Counted from the first letter of the stretch, positions 17,400-26,228 are shown. The stretch: 64,000 bases of DNA from CAIKMD01 sp035552195 (GCA_035552195.1 DASZLU010000015.1:10912-74911); one strand, 5' to 3'. Numbers and translations are program-made. The notes: generated by a model from the sequence alone, not told the origin.

Positions 17400-18158
17400 A
17401 TGCGCAAGAAGCCGTCGCCGGCGCTCGCGCGCTTGCTGCTCGTGCTGGCGCTCCTCGGGCTGTGGGAGATTTTCACGCGGCTGTCCTCGGTGAGCGCGAT
17501 CCTGATCGCGCCGCCGAGCGCGATATTCTGGCAGATGGTGCAGATTCTCACCCGCACCAGCAACGTGCCGGATTTCTATGTCAATGCGGGGGTGACGATC
17601 GGTGAGATTCTGATCGCGTACGGGCTCGCCGCGGTATTCGGCGTACTCACCGGTCTCGCGGTCGCGAGCTCGAAGGTGATCGGCGACGCGTTCGAGCCGA
17701 TCCTGCTCGTGCTCTACGCCGTGCCGAAGATCATCCTTTATCCGGTGTTCGTGTTGACGATCGGCACAGGCCCGGCGACGAAGATCGTCTTTGGTGTCTT
17801 CGTCGGGATTTTTGTCATCATCTTCAACACCGCCGCCGGGCTGCGCCAGGTCGAGCCGAATTACGTGCGTCTCGGGCATTCGCTCGGCTTCGGCAAGGCG
17901 AATATCTTCTTCAAGGTCGAGTTGCCGGCTGCGGCGCAGACCATCCTCGCCGGGCTGCGTCTCGGCTTCGGCTATACGATCATCGGCGTGCTTACCGGCG
18001 AGCTGCTGCTGGTCAATGCGGGGCTCGGCTACCTGATCGATTGGGCCTCGGTCAATTACTACACGGCGCAGCTTTATGCGCTGATCGTCGTTACCCTCGC
18101 GGTTGGCGTGGTCGCCAACTACATCGTCGGCCGGTTCGAGCGACGCTGGGTCCGGTGA
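17400..18158 (+). CDS. ABC importer permease (SsuC/TauC type), first of two
   Basis: 252-residue inner-membrane permease with about six transmembrane segments. The cytoplasmic EAA loop is visible around LGHSLGFGKANIFFKVELPAAAQTI broken over residues 160-185, contacting the ATPase. It starts two bases after the ATPase stop and overlaps the next permease start (TGATG). Two different permeases in the operon imply a heterodimeric channel, unlike the single-permease SsuABC layout. Confidence 0.92.
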   Translation: MRKKPSPALARLLLVLALLGLWEIFTRLSSVSAILIAPPSAIFWQMVQILTRTSNVPDFYVNAGVTIGEILIAYGLAAVFGVLTGLAVASSKVIGDAFEPILLVLYAVPKIILYPVFVLTIGTGPATKIVFGVFVGIFVIIFNTAAGLRQVEPNYVRLGHSLGFGKANIFFKVELPAAAQTILAGLRLGFGYTIIGVLTGELLLVNAGLGYLIDWASVNYYTAQLYALIVVTLAVGVVANYIVGRFERRWVR

Positions 18159-18904
18159 TGAAGAAGCATCTCCCGCTCGCGATCCGTCTCGTCACCGTCG
18201 CGATTTTCGTTGCGATTTGGGATCTTGCGGTCAGACTCGGCTGGATCGATCCGCTGTTCCTTGCGTCGCCGCTCGATACGATCGAGCATCTCGTACCGGT
18301 GACCGAGCATGCCGCGCCCGATCTTGCGATCACGCTGACGGCGTTTCTCAGTGCCTTCGTTGCCGGCGTCTTCTTTGCGCTGGTCATTGGCTTCGCGCTC
18401 AATCTCTCGAATTACAGCCGTAAGACGCTCCTGCCGCTGCTCGTGCTCGGCGTGACGATCCCAAAGGTCACGCTGCTGCCGCTCTTCATCCTGTGGTTCG
18501 GCATCGCGCAAACGCCGGTCATCGTTTTCGGTGCGCTGTCGGGCTTCTTCCCGATGGTCATCAATGTCACGACCGCGGGCGCAGAGGTGAAGCCGAACCA
18601 GCTTCTGCTTGCCAAAGCAATGGGGTTCGGGTCGCTGCAGATTTTCCGCAAGGTGACCTTGCCGGCCATGCTGCCGGTGCTGGTGTCGGGGCTATTCTAT
18701 GCATGCAATGCATCGATGATGGGCGTCTTCATCGTCGAGCTAGCGTTGGCGCGGCATGGGCTTGGCGCCGTCGTGCACGATCTCGCGGTGACGTTCCAGA
18801 CCGCGGATATGTACGCGGCGGTTCTGTTAACGGCGTCGATCACTGTCGCCGTGAATATGGCGCTTTGGTATGCCGCGCGGTATTTTGGCCGCTGGCGTTC
18901 TTAG
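18158..18904 (+). CDS. ABC importer permease (SsuC/TauC type), second of two
   Basis: 248 residues and about six membrane spans; the EAA loop is at AKAMGFGSLQIFRKVTLPAM near residue 150. Its ATG shares bases with the stop of the first permease (TGATG), giving translational coupling. Sequence differs clearly from the first permease, so the two likely form a heterodimer with the ATPase at 16573. The binding protein gene follows 31 bases later. Confidence 0.92.
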   Translation: MKKHLPLAIRLVTVAIFVAIWDLAVRLGWIDPLFLASPLDTIEHLVPVTEHAAPDLAITLTAFLSAFVAGVFFALVIGFALNLSNYSRKTLLPLLVLGVTIPKVTLLPLFILWFGIAQTPVIVFGALSGFFPMVINVTTAGAEVKPNQLLLAKAMGFGSLQIFRKVTLPAMLPVLVSGLFYACNASMMGVFIVELALARHGLGAVVHDLAVTFQTADMYAAVLLTASITVAVNMALWYAARYFGRWRS

Positions 18905-18935
18905 AAAGCGGCGCCGAAAACGGGGGCTTGTTGCG

Positions 18936-19886
18936 ATGAAGAAATCGATTCTTTTGGGATTGGCGACGCTGGCATTTGCCACGCAAAGCGCCTTCGCGCT
19001 CGACAAGATCAGTTACGGTACCGCGGTGAAGCTGTCGCCCGTCTATTACCTGCCGGTGCTGGCCGGACAGCAGCAGGGCATCTTCAAAAAGCACGATCTC
19101 GATGTCGAATGGGTGCCGTCGAATAGCGGTCCCGATTTCCATCGCGCGCTGGCCGCAGGCGCGGTTCAGATCGGTTCGTCGAACAGTGCGACCGACATTC
19201 CCGCGATCGGCCGCGGCGCGCCTTCGGTGATCGTCGCCAACCTACAGACCGCCGACAATTTCGGCATTTGGGTCTCGACCAAAGGCCACATCAACACGAT
19301 CCAAGATCTCAAGGGCGCGAAGATCGGCGTATCGCGTCTCGCCGGTGCCGAGGATTCCTACGGCAAGCTGGTCGCGACCAAGGCCGGCATCGAAGACATG
19401 CAATACAGCGCGACCGGCGGCGTCGAGACCAGCATGGCGTTGCTCGTGACCGGCGGCATCGATGGCGTGGTGCTGACGCCGCATCAGATGATCGACCTGA
19501 AGCTGCAGGGCAAAGCAAAAGAGGTCGTCTCGGTCGAGAAGTACAAACCGCAGCCGTGGGTCTCGTATACGGTCGTTGCGGCAAAGGATTTCGTCGCCAA
19601 GCAGCCCGAGGTCGCAAAACGCGTCATCCAATCGATCCTCGAAGCGAACGCTTATGTCACCAGCCCGGCGGGTAAAGCCTGGGCAATGGCGACGATGAAA
19701 GAGCAGAGCCATTTCTCCGACGAAGCCTTGCCGGCCGTCTATGACGAGACGACCTTGAGCAGCGACGGCAAGATCGATCGCGCGGGTGTCAAGAACGTCG
19801 TCGATTTCATGGTGCAATACGATTTAATCAAGGCAAGCGACGTCCCGAACGTCGACGTGCTGTTCACCGATCAGTTCGTGAAATAA
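18936..19886 (+). CDS. THI5/SsuA-like periplasmic substrate-binding protein
   Basis: 316 residues. Sec signal peptide MKKSILLGLATLAFATQSAFA is cut near residue 21. The mature part shows the NMT1/THI5 fold: ISYGTAVKLSPVYYLPVLAGQQQGIFKKH near the start, GAVQIGSSNSATDIPAI, and DLKGAKIGVSRL. It would deliver substrate to the heterodimeric permease encoded just upstream. The ligand (amine, sulfonate, pyrimidine or aromatic acid) cannot be deduced. Its stop abuts the ATG of the aldolase-family gene. Confidence 0.9.
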   Translation: MKKSILLGLATLAFATQSAFALDKISYGTAVKLSPVYYLPVLAGQQQGIFKKHDLDVEWVPSNSGPDFHRALAAGAVQIGSSNSATDIPAIGRGAPSVIVANLQTADNFGIWVSTKGHINTIQDLKGAKIGVSRLAGAEDSYGKLVATKAGIEDMQYSATGGVETSMALLVTGGIDGVVLTPHQMIDLKLQGKAKEVVSVEKYKPQPWVSYTVVAAKDFVAKQPEVAKRVIQSILEANAYVTSPAGKAWAMATMKEQSHFSDEALPAVYDETTLSSDGKIDRAGVKNVVDFMVQYDLIKASDVPNVDVLFTDQFVK

Positions 19887-20663
19887 ATGACGCTCGACGA
19901 GATCAAATATCAGGTCGCGATCGGCAGCCGTATTCTCCATAACACCGGACTTTCGTCGGGCGTGCGCGCCTCGATGGGGCATGTCAGCCTGCGCGATCCG
20001 AACGATCCCAACCGTTTCGTCGTCAAAGGCCGCGGCTATGAGATCGACGTGCTGTCGCGCATGCGGCCCGAGCATATGGTGGTGTGCGATCTGGGCGGTT
20101 ATCTGATCGAAGGCCCGCCCGGCGTGCTTCAGTGCAACGAAGTGATGATCCACGCCAGCGTCTTCAAGGCGCGGCCCGACATCAACTCGGTCGTCCATGT
20201 CCATCCACCGTTCAGCGTGATGCTGACCGTGCTCGGCATTCCGGTCGTGCCGGTGGTGCTCGAAGGATTGCGTCTCGTGCGCAAGCCGCTGCCTATCTAC
20301 CCGCACACCGCGCTCATCACCTCCGAGGCGCAGGGCGCGGAGATGGCTCGGTGTCTCGGCCAGGCGCGGGTGGTGCATCTGCTCGGCCACGGCATCACGA
20401 CCGCGGGCAAGGATATCGAGGAATCGATCACGGCGGCGATCCAGCTCGAGCATCAGGCGACGATGAATTATCACGCCTGCGCCGTGGCCGGCCGCGACCA
20501 CGCGCGGATTCCCGACGAGCTGATCGAGGAGTATCTGCAGTGGAAACCGCTCGCCGAGCCGCATTTTCAAGAGGCGGTGGCGCGTTTGGGACCGGCGAAT
20601 ATGGGCGGTAGCATCTGGAGCGATCTCGTCGACCGCGCTGCCAAGGATATCGCCGGAAGCTGA
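19887..20663 (+). CDS. Class II aldolase/adducin family protein
   Basis: 258 residues. The fold's metal-binding His pair is in VVHVHPPFSVM near residue 105, a third His in LLGHGITTAG near 168, and the N-terminal region includes GLSSGVRASMGHVSLRDP. Such enzymes cleave or decarboxylate sugar or aromatic substrates using Zn or another divalent metal. The start codon directly follows the binding-protein stop, making it the last gene of the importer operon, so it probably acts on the imported compound or a product of it. Exact reaction unknown. Confidence 0.82.
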   Translation: MTLDEIKYQVAIGSRILHNTGLSSGVRASMGHVSLRDPNDPNRFVVKGRGYEIDVLSRMRPEHMVVCDLGGYLIEGPPGVLQCNEVMIHASVFKARPDINSVVHVHPPFSVMLTVLGIPVVPVVLEGLRLVRKPLPIYPHTALITSEAQGAEMARCLGQARVVHLLGHGITTAGKDIEESITAAIQLEHQATMNYHACAVAGRDHARIPDELIEEYLQWKPLAEPHFQEAVARLGPANMGGSIWSDLVDRAAKDIAGS

Positions 20664-20665
20664 CG

Positions 20666-20684
20666 ATGCTCAAGGCGTGAGCAT
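20666..20684. promoter_or_regulatory. Perfect 7-bp dyad ATGCTCA-N5-TGAGCAT, possible activator site
   Basis: A perfect inverted repeat (7-bp arms, AGGCG spacer) lies 3 bases after the aldolase-family stop and about 130-150 bp upstream of the sigma-54 promoter at 20813. Position and size fit an enhancer-binding-protein site. With no T tract after it, it is a poor intrinsic terminator. It does not match the NtrC consensus, so the activator is unknown. Confidence 0.4.
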
Positions 20685-20812
20685 AAGCACGCGACAATTG
20701 CCGCTGCATAATTATCGGCGCATCCTGCCACGGAAGTGAGCAGGCTCCGGCTGCCGCACTTCAGCATTGACAGGTTTTTGAGCAAATGCCGCCGTGTCGC
20801 CGCGGGCGCGGC

Positions 20813-20829
20813 TTGGCACGCAATTTGCT
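20813..20829 (+). promoter_or_regulatory. Sigma-54 (RpoN) -24/-12 promoter
   Basis: TTGGCACGCAATTTGCT matches the RpoN consensus YTGGCACGRNNNTTGCW at all but one defined position, with the invariant GG (20815-20816) and GC (20827-20828) separated by exactly 10 bases. Transcription would start near 20840, leaving a leader of about 50 bases before the TTG start at 20890. Control by RpoN fits a nitrogen-scavenging role for the downstream importer and amidohydrolase. Confidence 0.8.
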
Positions 20830-20889
20830 GCCATACCGATATTCACAAGCCGTCATCAGGGGAGGGACGTCGCTGAGCGGGAGTGCGCT

Positions 20890-21672
20890 TTGCCGACGAA
20901 GTCCAAGCTTGAAGTTCACGCCGTCTCGATGGCTTTCGCTGGCGGTGCCGGCAATCTCGATGCGTTGGCGCCGGTCTCGTTCGCTCTGAGAGAAGGCAGC
21001 TTTGTCAGCATCATCGGTCCGTCAGGGTGCGGCAAGAGTACGCTGTTCAACATCATCGCCGGGCTGCAGCGGCCCAGCAACGGCACGATCTCGATCGACG
21101 GCGAGGACGCAACAGGTACCATCGGTCGCGTCGGCTACATGCTGCAAAAGGATCTCCTGCTGCCGTGGCGGACGGTCCTCGACAATGTGATTCTCGGCAT
21201 GGAGATCAAAGGTGTGCCGCGCGCCCGAGCGCGCGCGACCGCCCTGCCGTATCTCGAGCGCTACGGCCTGCGCGGTTTCGAGAACCGATTTCCGCGCGAG
21301 CTCTCGGGCGGCATGCGCCAGCGCGCGGCGCTGTTGCGCACGCTGCTCCTCGATACCGACATCATCCTGCTGGACGAGCCGTTCGGCGCGCTCGACGCGC
21401 AGACCCGGAGTTCGATGCAGGAATGGCTGCTGCAGCTCTGGACCGATTTTGCCAAGACGGTCGTCTTCGTCACCCACGATGTCGAAGAAGCAATTTACCT
21501 CTCCGACGAAATTCTGGTGGTGAGTCCGCGTCCGGGCCGGATTGTCGATCGTATCGCCGTAGCGCTGCCAAGGCCGCGGGCGCGTTCCGTTTCCAATACG
21601 ACGGAATTCGTCGCCCTGAAGGAGCGCTGTCTCAATCACCTCGAAAATTCGGCCGGAGCGCGCGCGGCATGA
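20890..21672 (+). CDS. SsuB/TauB-type ABC transporter ATP-binding protein (second importer)
   Basis: 260 residues from a TTG start that has an excellent Shine-Dalgarno (GGGAG, 6 bases upstream). Walker A GPSGCGKST near residue 42, Q-loop YMLQKDLLLPWRTV near 83, signature LSGGMRQR near 139, Walker B IILLDEPFGALDA near 157, switch THDVEEAIYL near 194. First gene of an operon expressed from the sigma-54 promoter at 20813; its stop overlaps the possible permease start. Energises uptake of an unknown small molecule. Confidence 0.92.
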   Translation: MPTKSKLEVHAVSMAFAGGAGNLDALAPVSFALREGSFVSIIGPSGCGKSTLFNIIAGLQRPSNGTISIDGEDATGTIGRVGYMLQKDLLLPWRTVLDNVILGMEIKGVPRARARATALPYLERYGLRGFENRFPRELSGGMRQRAALLRTLLLDTDIILLDEPFGALDAQTRSSMQEWLLQLWTDFAKTVVFVTHDVEEAIYLSDEILVVSPRPGRIVDRIAVALPRPRARSVSNTTEFVALKERCLNHLENSAGARAA

Positions 21673-21692
21673 GCCGAATTGGGAGCAAAAGC

Positions 21693-22574
21693 ATGACGGC
21701 TCAAGGTTTCACGGTGACACGGCTTCGCGAAGTGCCACGTAAAAAGATGATACGGTTCCGCTTCCCCGCAGTCTTTGCGCCCGCCAGCGGCTTCCGGCAA
21801 TTGCCGGTCCCGGTCGCCTGGAAGAAATCCCAGATTGTCATGGCCCAGGCGCTGATCGTGGCCGCCGCAATCGGTGGCTGGCAGGTCGCGGCTTGGCTCA
21901 AGCTGATCGATCCGTTTTTCTGGTCGCAGCCGACGGCGATCGCCAACACGCTAAAGATTTTCTTCGTCAGGGGCGATGCGCTTGCCGATATCGCTTACAC
22001 TTTCCAGTCGACGATCTGGGGCTTCGTGCTCGGTACCGCCGCGGGCTCGCTGCTTGGTCTCAGCTTCTGGTGGTCGCGAAATTACGCAGCCATCATCCAG
22101 CCTTTCGTCATTTGCTTCGAATCGATTCCGAAACTCGCTCTCGCACCGCTGATCATCCTCGTTTTCGGCATGGGGCTCGCCTCGAAGGTTGCGATTGCCG
22201 TCGCGCTGACGATCGTCGTCTCGACTCTCACGACTTATTCGGGGGTGCAGGCCGTCGATCCCGACAGCGAGAAGCTCTTCTATTCGCTCGGTGCCAGCCG
22301 GTGGCAGGTGTTCTGCAAACTCGTCGTGCCCTCGGTGCTGCCGTGGACGATTTCAGTGCTGCGCGTGAATATCGGTCTCGCGCTTACCGGCGCTATCGTC
22401 GGCGAATTTATCTCTTCACAGCACGGTCTCGGTCGCGAGATCCTTTATGCTGGCCAGACTTACGACATCGCGCTCGTCTGGTGCGCGGTGCTCGTGCTCT
22501 CGACTTTCTCCATCGTCATGTATGTCGCCGTGTCGTGGCTCGAAAGATGGCTGCGCAAAGGCATCGTGCGCTGA
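21693..22574 (+). CDS. ABC importer permease (second importer)
   Basis: 293 residues with a 50-residue cytoplasmic N-terminus and about six membrane spans. The EAA loop is around YSLGASRWQVFCKLVVPSV near residue 200. ATG 21693 has a strong GGGAG 7 bases upstream; an alternative ATG at 21669 overlaps the ATPase stop. Only one permease is present here, so it would work as a homodimer with the ATPase at 20890 and the binding protein at 22611. Confidence 0.9.
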   Translation: MTAQGFTVTRLREVPRKKMIRFRFPAVFAPASGFRQLPVPVAWKKSQIVMAQALIVAAAIGGWQVAAWLKLIDPFFWSQPTAIANTLKIFFVRGDALADIAYTFQSTIWGFVLGTAAGSLLGLSFWWSRNYAAIIQPFVICFESIPKLALAPLIILVFGMGLASKVAIAVALTIVVSTLTTYSGVQAVDPDSEKLFYSLGASRWQVFCKLVVPSVLPWTISVLRVNIGLALTGAIVGEFISSQHGLGREILYAGQTYDIALVWCAVLVLSTFSIVMYVAVSWLERWLRKGIVR

Positions 22575-22610
22575 ATTCACAGAACAACGATCAACTGCCG
22601 GAGGCTCTAC

Positions 22611-23603
22611 TTGCGTATGATGTTCAAAGCTGTGGTCACAGCAAGCGTTCTGCTGGCGGCGTCGTTCTCGGCGAAGGCCGACACGAAATCGCTCATTGTC
22701 GCCGAGCCGACGCATGGCGTCGGCTACCTGCCGCTCTACGTCGCCATCGACGAGGGCTATTTCAAGCAACTCGGTCTCGACGTGAAATTCGCCACGATGG
22801 AAGGCGGCAGCGCCCATACCAACGCGGTGCTGTCCGGTCAGGCTTTCGCTTTCATCGGTGGACCCGAGCACAACGCCTTCGCCGATCTCGGCGGCAAGCA
22901 GATCCGCGCCGTGGTAAATGTCGTCGATCGCGGCAACGTCTATCTCGTCGCCGCGGCCGGTAAGGGGCCCAAGGATGCGGATATCGCGGCCTGGGCCAAG
23001 AACAAGGTCATGGCGCCGGGTCTCTTCGGCGGCACGCCGAACTCGATCACCCGCTACATGCTGACGGTCTGGGGCTTAGAGGACAAGAAAGACGCGACCA
23101 TCCTCGAAACCACGACGCCCGGCATTCTCGCGGCGATCAAGACCGGCCAAGCGCAGATCGCCGCGGTGAGCGAGCCAATGCTGACGCAAGGGATCGGCCA
23201 GGGCATTTGGGACGAGCCGTTCTTCAACGTGCCGAAAGAGCTCGGCCCTTACGCCTACTCGACGATGAATGTGCTGAAGGACCAGATCGACAAGGATCCG
23301 CAAACCGTCGAAGCCTTCGTCAAAGGCGTAATCATGGGCTTGCGCGAGGTTTACGACCATCCCGACGAGGCGCAGAAGATCGCCGAGAAGGAATTCCCGA
23401 CGATGCCGCCGGATGGCCTCAAAGCGACGCTCGCGCGCACCTTCGCCGATGAACTGTGGAGCCACGACGGCATGGTCTCGCAACAGGCATGGATCACGGC
23501 TGAGAAGGTGGTTCGCAACGCGAACATTCTCAAAGCCGATGTACCCTACGACAACATCATCGACATGCAATTCGTGCGCGCGGTGCTCGCGTCGAACAAG
23601 TGA
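22611..23603 (+). CDS. THI5/SsuA-like periplasmic substrate-binding protein (second importer)
   Basis: 330 residues beginning with TTG at 22611, which lies 6 bases from GGAGG; an ATG two codons later is too far from it. Signal peptide ends near SAKA (residue 23). The mature sequence has VAEPTHGVGYLPLYVAIDEGYFKQLGLDV, the FIGGPEHNAFA region and VMAPGLFGGTPNSITRYML, typical of NMT1/THI5-like proteins. It is the binding component for the sigma-54-controlled importer and precedes an amidohydrolase gene by 33 bases. Confidence 0.9.
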   Translation: MRMMFKAVVTASVLLAASFSAKADTKSLIVAEPTHGVGYLPLYVAIDEGYFKQLGLDVKFATMEGGSAHTNAVLSGQAFAFIGGPEHNAFADLGGKQIRAVVNVVDRGNVYLVAAAGKGPKDADIAAWAKNKVMAPGLFGGTPNSITRYMLTVWGLEDKKDATILETTTPGILAAIKTGQAQIAAVSEPMLTQGIGQGIWDEPFFNVPKELGPYAYSTMNVLKDQIDKDPQTVEAFVKGVIMGLREVYDHPDEAQKIAEKEFPTMPPDGLKATLARTFADELWSHDGMVSQQAWITAEKVVRNANILKADVPYDNIIDMQFVRAVLASNK

Positions 23604-23636
23604 ATTGGCAAGCAGGAAGGGAGAACAAGAGAGGCT

Positions 23637-24392
23637 ATGACAACCGAACCGATCTGGAATCAATTTCTGACCGAGCGTGACAAGCAGGTTTTCGGCGATG
23701 CGGGATACGGCGCGCGCGCCGGTTTCGGCAAGCGACCTGCCGTGCTGGTGATCGATGTGAACTACGCGTTTTGTGGCGAAAGTCCGGAGCCGATCCTCGA
23801 ATCGATCAAAAAATGGAGAAACTCATGCGGCGAAGATGCCTGGATCTCGATTGGCTACATCCGCCAATTGCTCGATTCGGCCCATGCCAAGGGCGTGCCT
23901 TGTCTCTACACCACCGGCGTACGGCGCGAAGACAATTGGGACTCCGGCAGCTGGTCGTGGAAAAACAACCGCAGCGGCGAAGACAAACCAGCCATGCGTG
24001 CCAACCGCAACGGCAACGAGATCGTCGACGAGATTGCGCCCGCGCCGCAGGACATCGTTGTCTTCAAGCAAAAGCCAAGTGGCTTCTTCGGCACCAACAT
24101 GCTGAGCTACCTCGTACTCCTCGGCTGCGACAGCGTGATCGTGACCGGTACGACAACGAGCGGCTGCGTTCGCGCCACCGTACTCGACGCTTTCAGCAAC
24201 AACTTCCGGGTCGCGTTGGCCGAAGAAGGCTGCTTCGATCGTTCCCAAGCAAGCCATGCGATCAATTTGTGCGACATGAACGCGAAATACGCAGATGTCG
24301 TGAGGACGCAGGAAGCCGTCGATTTTATCGATAGCTTGCCGGGCGGCATGTTCGATCTGCCGAAAGGGCGATTGGCGCCGACCGTGATTTAA
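23637..24392 (+). CDS. Isochorismatase-family amidohydrolase (N-carbamoylsarcosine/maleamate amidase-like)
   Basis: 251 residues, cytoplasmic cysteine hydrolase. The catalytic triad positions are visible: Asp in LVIDVNYAF near residue 39, Lys in FKQKPSGFFGT near 143, and Cys in TTTSGCVRATV near 177 with the preceding cis-peptide motif. Members release ammonia from N-carbamoylsarcosine, maleamate, biuret or similar amides. Being last in the sigma-54-driven importer operon, it probably hydrolyses the imported compound to yield nitrogen. The true substrate is unknown. Confidence 0.85.
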   Translation: MTTEPIWNQFLTERDKQVFGDAGYGARAGFGKRPAVLVIDVNYAFCGESPEPILESIKKWRNSCGEDAWISIGYIRQLLDSAHAKGVPCLYTTGVRREDNWDSGSWSWKNNRSGEDKPAMRANRNGNEIVDEIAPAPQDIVVFKQKPSGFFGTNMLSYLVLLGCDSVIVTGTTTSGCVRATVLDAFSNNFRVALAEEGCFDRSQASHAINLCDMNAKYADVVRTQEAVDFIDSLPGGMFDLPKGRLAPTVI

Positions 24393-24407
24393 GCGACGAC
24401 GGCGTTT

Positions 24408-25694
24408 CTACTCGTCGATCGGATCGCCGTGCAGCGCTTCGAGCTGCAGGGCGATCTCGATCTGCGGCCGTATATCGCTCAGGATCGCTTGCGGCGTCGC
24501 GCCGGGTTCGCCGGTGACGGCGCGTGACGAGCCAGCGAGGCCCCAGGCTTTCGGCACGATCGTCGCATCGCGCTGCCAGTGCTTCAGCGGCCGACCCTCC
24601 ACGAGCGCCGCAAGCTCGCGGCTCCACAGCCGGCGGATGGCGATGACGCCGGTATCGCCGCGGCCGGGACGTTCGGCATTGCGATCGGCGATGCGGCCTT
24701 GGCCGAGTTGTGCGATGTCGTCTTGCAAGCGCACGAGATCGACGCGCGATTTATCGATGTCGCGCAACGCGACCTTGCCGCGCAACACATCTTCGGCGAC
24801 CCGCTGATGCGGCATGTCGATGGCGGCGCGGCGTTTCTGATGCCGTGCTTCGACGTCTTGCGCCGCCGGCCCCGAAACCGAGACGCGGTGCAGGCTGAAT
24901 TGCATATGCGCGCGATCATCGATCGGGACCCACCAGAATAGCGATTCCTGCCAGCCGACCTCGGGGTCGGTCGGCAGCGCCGTCATATAGAAGATGTTTG
25001 GCATGCCGAATTGCTGGATGCGCAGCTGGCCGTCATCACGGGTGAAGATATAGGTGACGCCCCAATCGGATTCCTCGGCGCGCAGCTGGGCGCCGCGGCC
25101 GATGCCGCTATAGGAGACCATGTTGTCGCGATGCACGAAGGCGACATGGCTCATATCGAGCGCGTTCTCGAGATTCTGGTAGTAGTTGCATTGGCGCAGA
25201 TAGGAATCCACCTCGATCAGCCCGTCGAAATTCTCGAATTCGGGATAGGTCGGAAATTCCGGCGCCGCGCCCTTGCCGAGATAGGCGAAGATCAGGCCGA
25301 GATATTCGCGCGTCGGGTAGGCGTTCAGCTTGACGCGATCGCAATAGCTCGAATCCTCGGCCGGCTGATCATTGCATTGCCCGTCGGGGGCGAATTTCCA
25401 ACCATGATAGAAGCAGCGCAGATCGTCGCCCTCTACCCAGCCCGAGGAAAGCTGTGTGCCGCGATGGGGGCAGCGTGGATCTGTGAGGCAAAGCCGGCCG
25501 CTTTCGCCGCGGTACAGCGTGAAATTCTCGCCCAGGATGCGGAGCGGCACGGCGCGGCCGGGGGCAAGATCGGCCCGGTGGTAGATGGGTTGCCAGAATC
25601 GGCGCATATAATCCCCAGCATCCGTGCCGGGACCGGTCTCTAAAAAGGTCTCGGTCTGGGCGGCGCCGCGACCGATGGGTTTCACATTGGCCAT
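24408..25694 (-). CDS. Rieske non-heme iron oxygenase, large subunit
   Basis: 428 residues. The Rieske [2Fe-2S] site is CPHRGTQ near residue 74 and CFYHGWKF near 94. The mononuclear iron site is DMSHVAFVH near 180 (Asp and two His in DxxHxxxxH). This matches phthalate 4,5-dioxygenase and vanillate O-demethylase-like oxygenases that hydroxylate or demethylate aromatic acids. No reductase or ferredoxin gene is adjacent. Convergent with the amidohydrolase operon, 15 bases away. The substrate may be aromatic or heterocyclic. Confidence 0.88.
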   Translation of the reverse strand: MANVKPIGRGAAQTETFLETGPGTDAGDYMRRFWQPIYHRADLAPGRAVPLRILGENFTLYRGESGRLCLTDPRCPHRGTQLSSGWVEGDDLRCFYHGWKFAPDGQCNDQPAEDSSYCDRVKLNAYPTREYLGLIFAYLGKGAAPEFPTYPEFENFDGLIEVDSYLRQCNYYQNLENALDMSHVAFVHRDNMVSYSGIGRGAQLRAEESDWGVTYIFTRDDGQLRIQQFGMPNIFYMTALPTDPEVGWQESLFWWVPIDDRAHMQFSLHRVSVSGPAAQDVEARHQKRRAAIDMPHQRVAEDVLRGKVALRDIDKSRVDLVRLQDDIAQLGQGRIADRNAERPGRGDTGVIAIRRLWSRELAALVEGRPLKHWQRDATIVPKAWGLAGSSRAVTGEPGATPQAILSDIRPQIEIALQLEALHGDPIDE

Positions 25695-25820
25695 CGTGGT
25701 TCCTTCTTTGGCGCCGATTGTGTCCCGGCCGCTCGGCCCGAGGCAAGAGCGGCGGGGGAACCGGTGGGAGCGGTCGGTTGGAGGGATTATGATCGGACCG
25801 GTTTTCGATGAGGTAAGACG

Positions 25821-26204
25821 ATGAGATTTTCAGCTGTTACCCGCAGTGTCAGTCTCCTGACGACGGTCGCGATTCTTGGCTTCGCCACCTCGGCGCACGC
25901 GCAGAGCCAACCCGGCAAACCGCCGGCGTGGATCAGCGATTCAAAGACGGGCTGTAAGGTTTGGAACCCGGCGCCGCAAGCGCGTGAGACGATCCAATGG
26001 TCGGGCAGCTGCGATGCCGGATTTGCTCAGGGCAAAGGCACGCTGCAATGGTACGAGAACGGCAAGCCCGGCGACCGCTATGTCGGCGAATATCAGGGCG
26101 GCAAGCGCAACGGTCACGGCGTCGTCACGATGAGCAACGGCACGCGCATCGAGGGTGATTGGCGCAACGACGAACTGTTGCAGCTCGGCGTCAACGAGAT
26201 TTGA
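25821..26204 (+). CDS. Exported MORN-repeat protein
   Basis: 127 residues. Signal peptide ends near AHAQ (residue 28). The rest holds a MORN repeat pair: GFAQGKGTLQWYENGKPGDR and YVGEYQGGKRNGHGVVTMSN, a beta-hairpin motif often binding lipids or proteins, plus two cysteines (GCKVW, GSCDAG) that could form a periplasmic disulfide. GAGG lies 7 bases before the ATG. Stand-alone gene divergent from the Rieske oxygenase; role unknown. Confidence 0.75.
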   Translation: MRFSAVTRSVSLLTTVAILGFATSAHAQSQPGKPPAWISDSKTGCKVWNPAPQARETIQWSGSCDAGFAQGKGTLQWYENGKPGDRYVGEYQGGKRNGHGVVTMSNGTRIEGDWRNDELLQLGVNEI

Positions 26205-26228
26205 GGAAAGATCCTATTCGATACGGAG

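Noticed and set aside
20666..20684. Dyad read as a rho-independent terminator
   Set aside because: Only 7-bp arms with moderate GC and no following T tract; an activator site for the sigma-54 promoter is a better, still tentative, reading.
21027..21692. N-terminal extension of the second permease by over 200 codons
   Set aside because: It overlaps the ATPase gene in another frame and reads as Arg-rich nonsense; ATG 21693 with GGGAG is the natural start.
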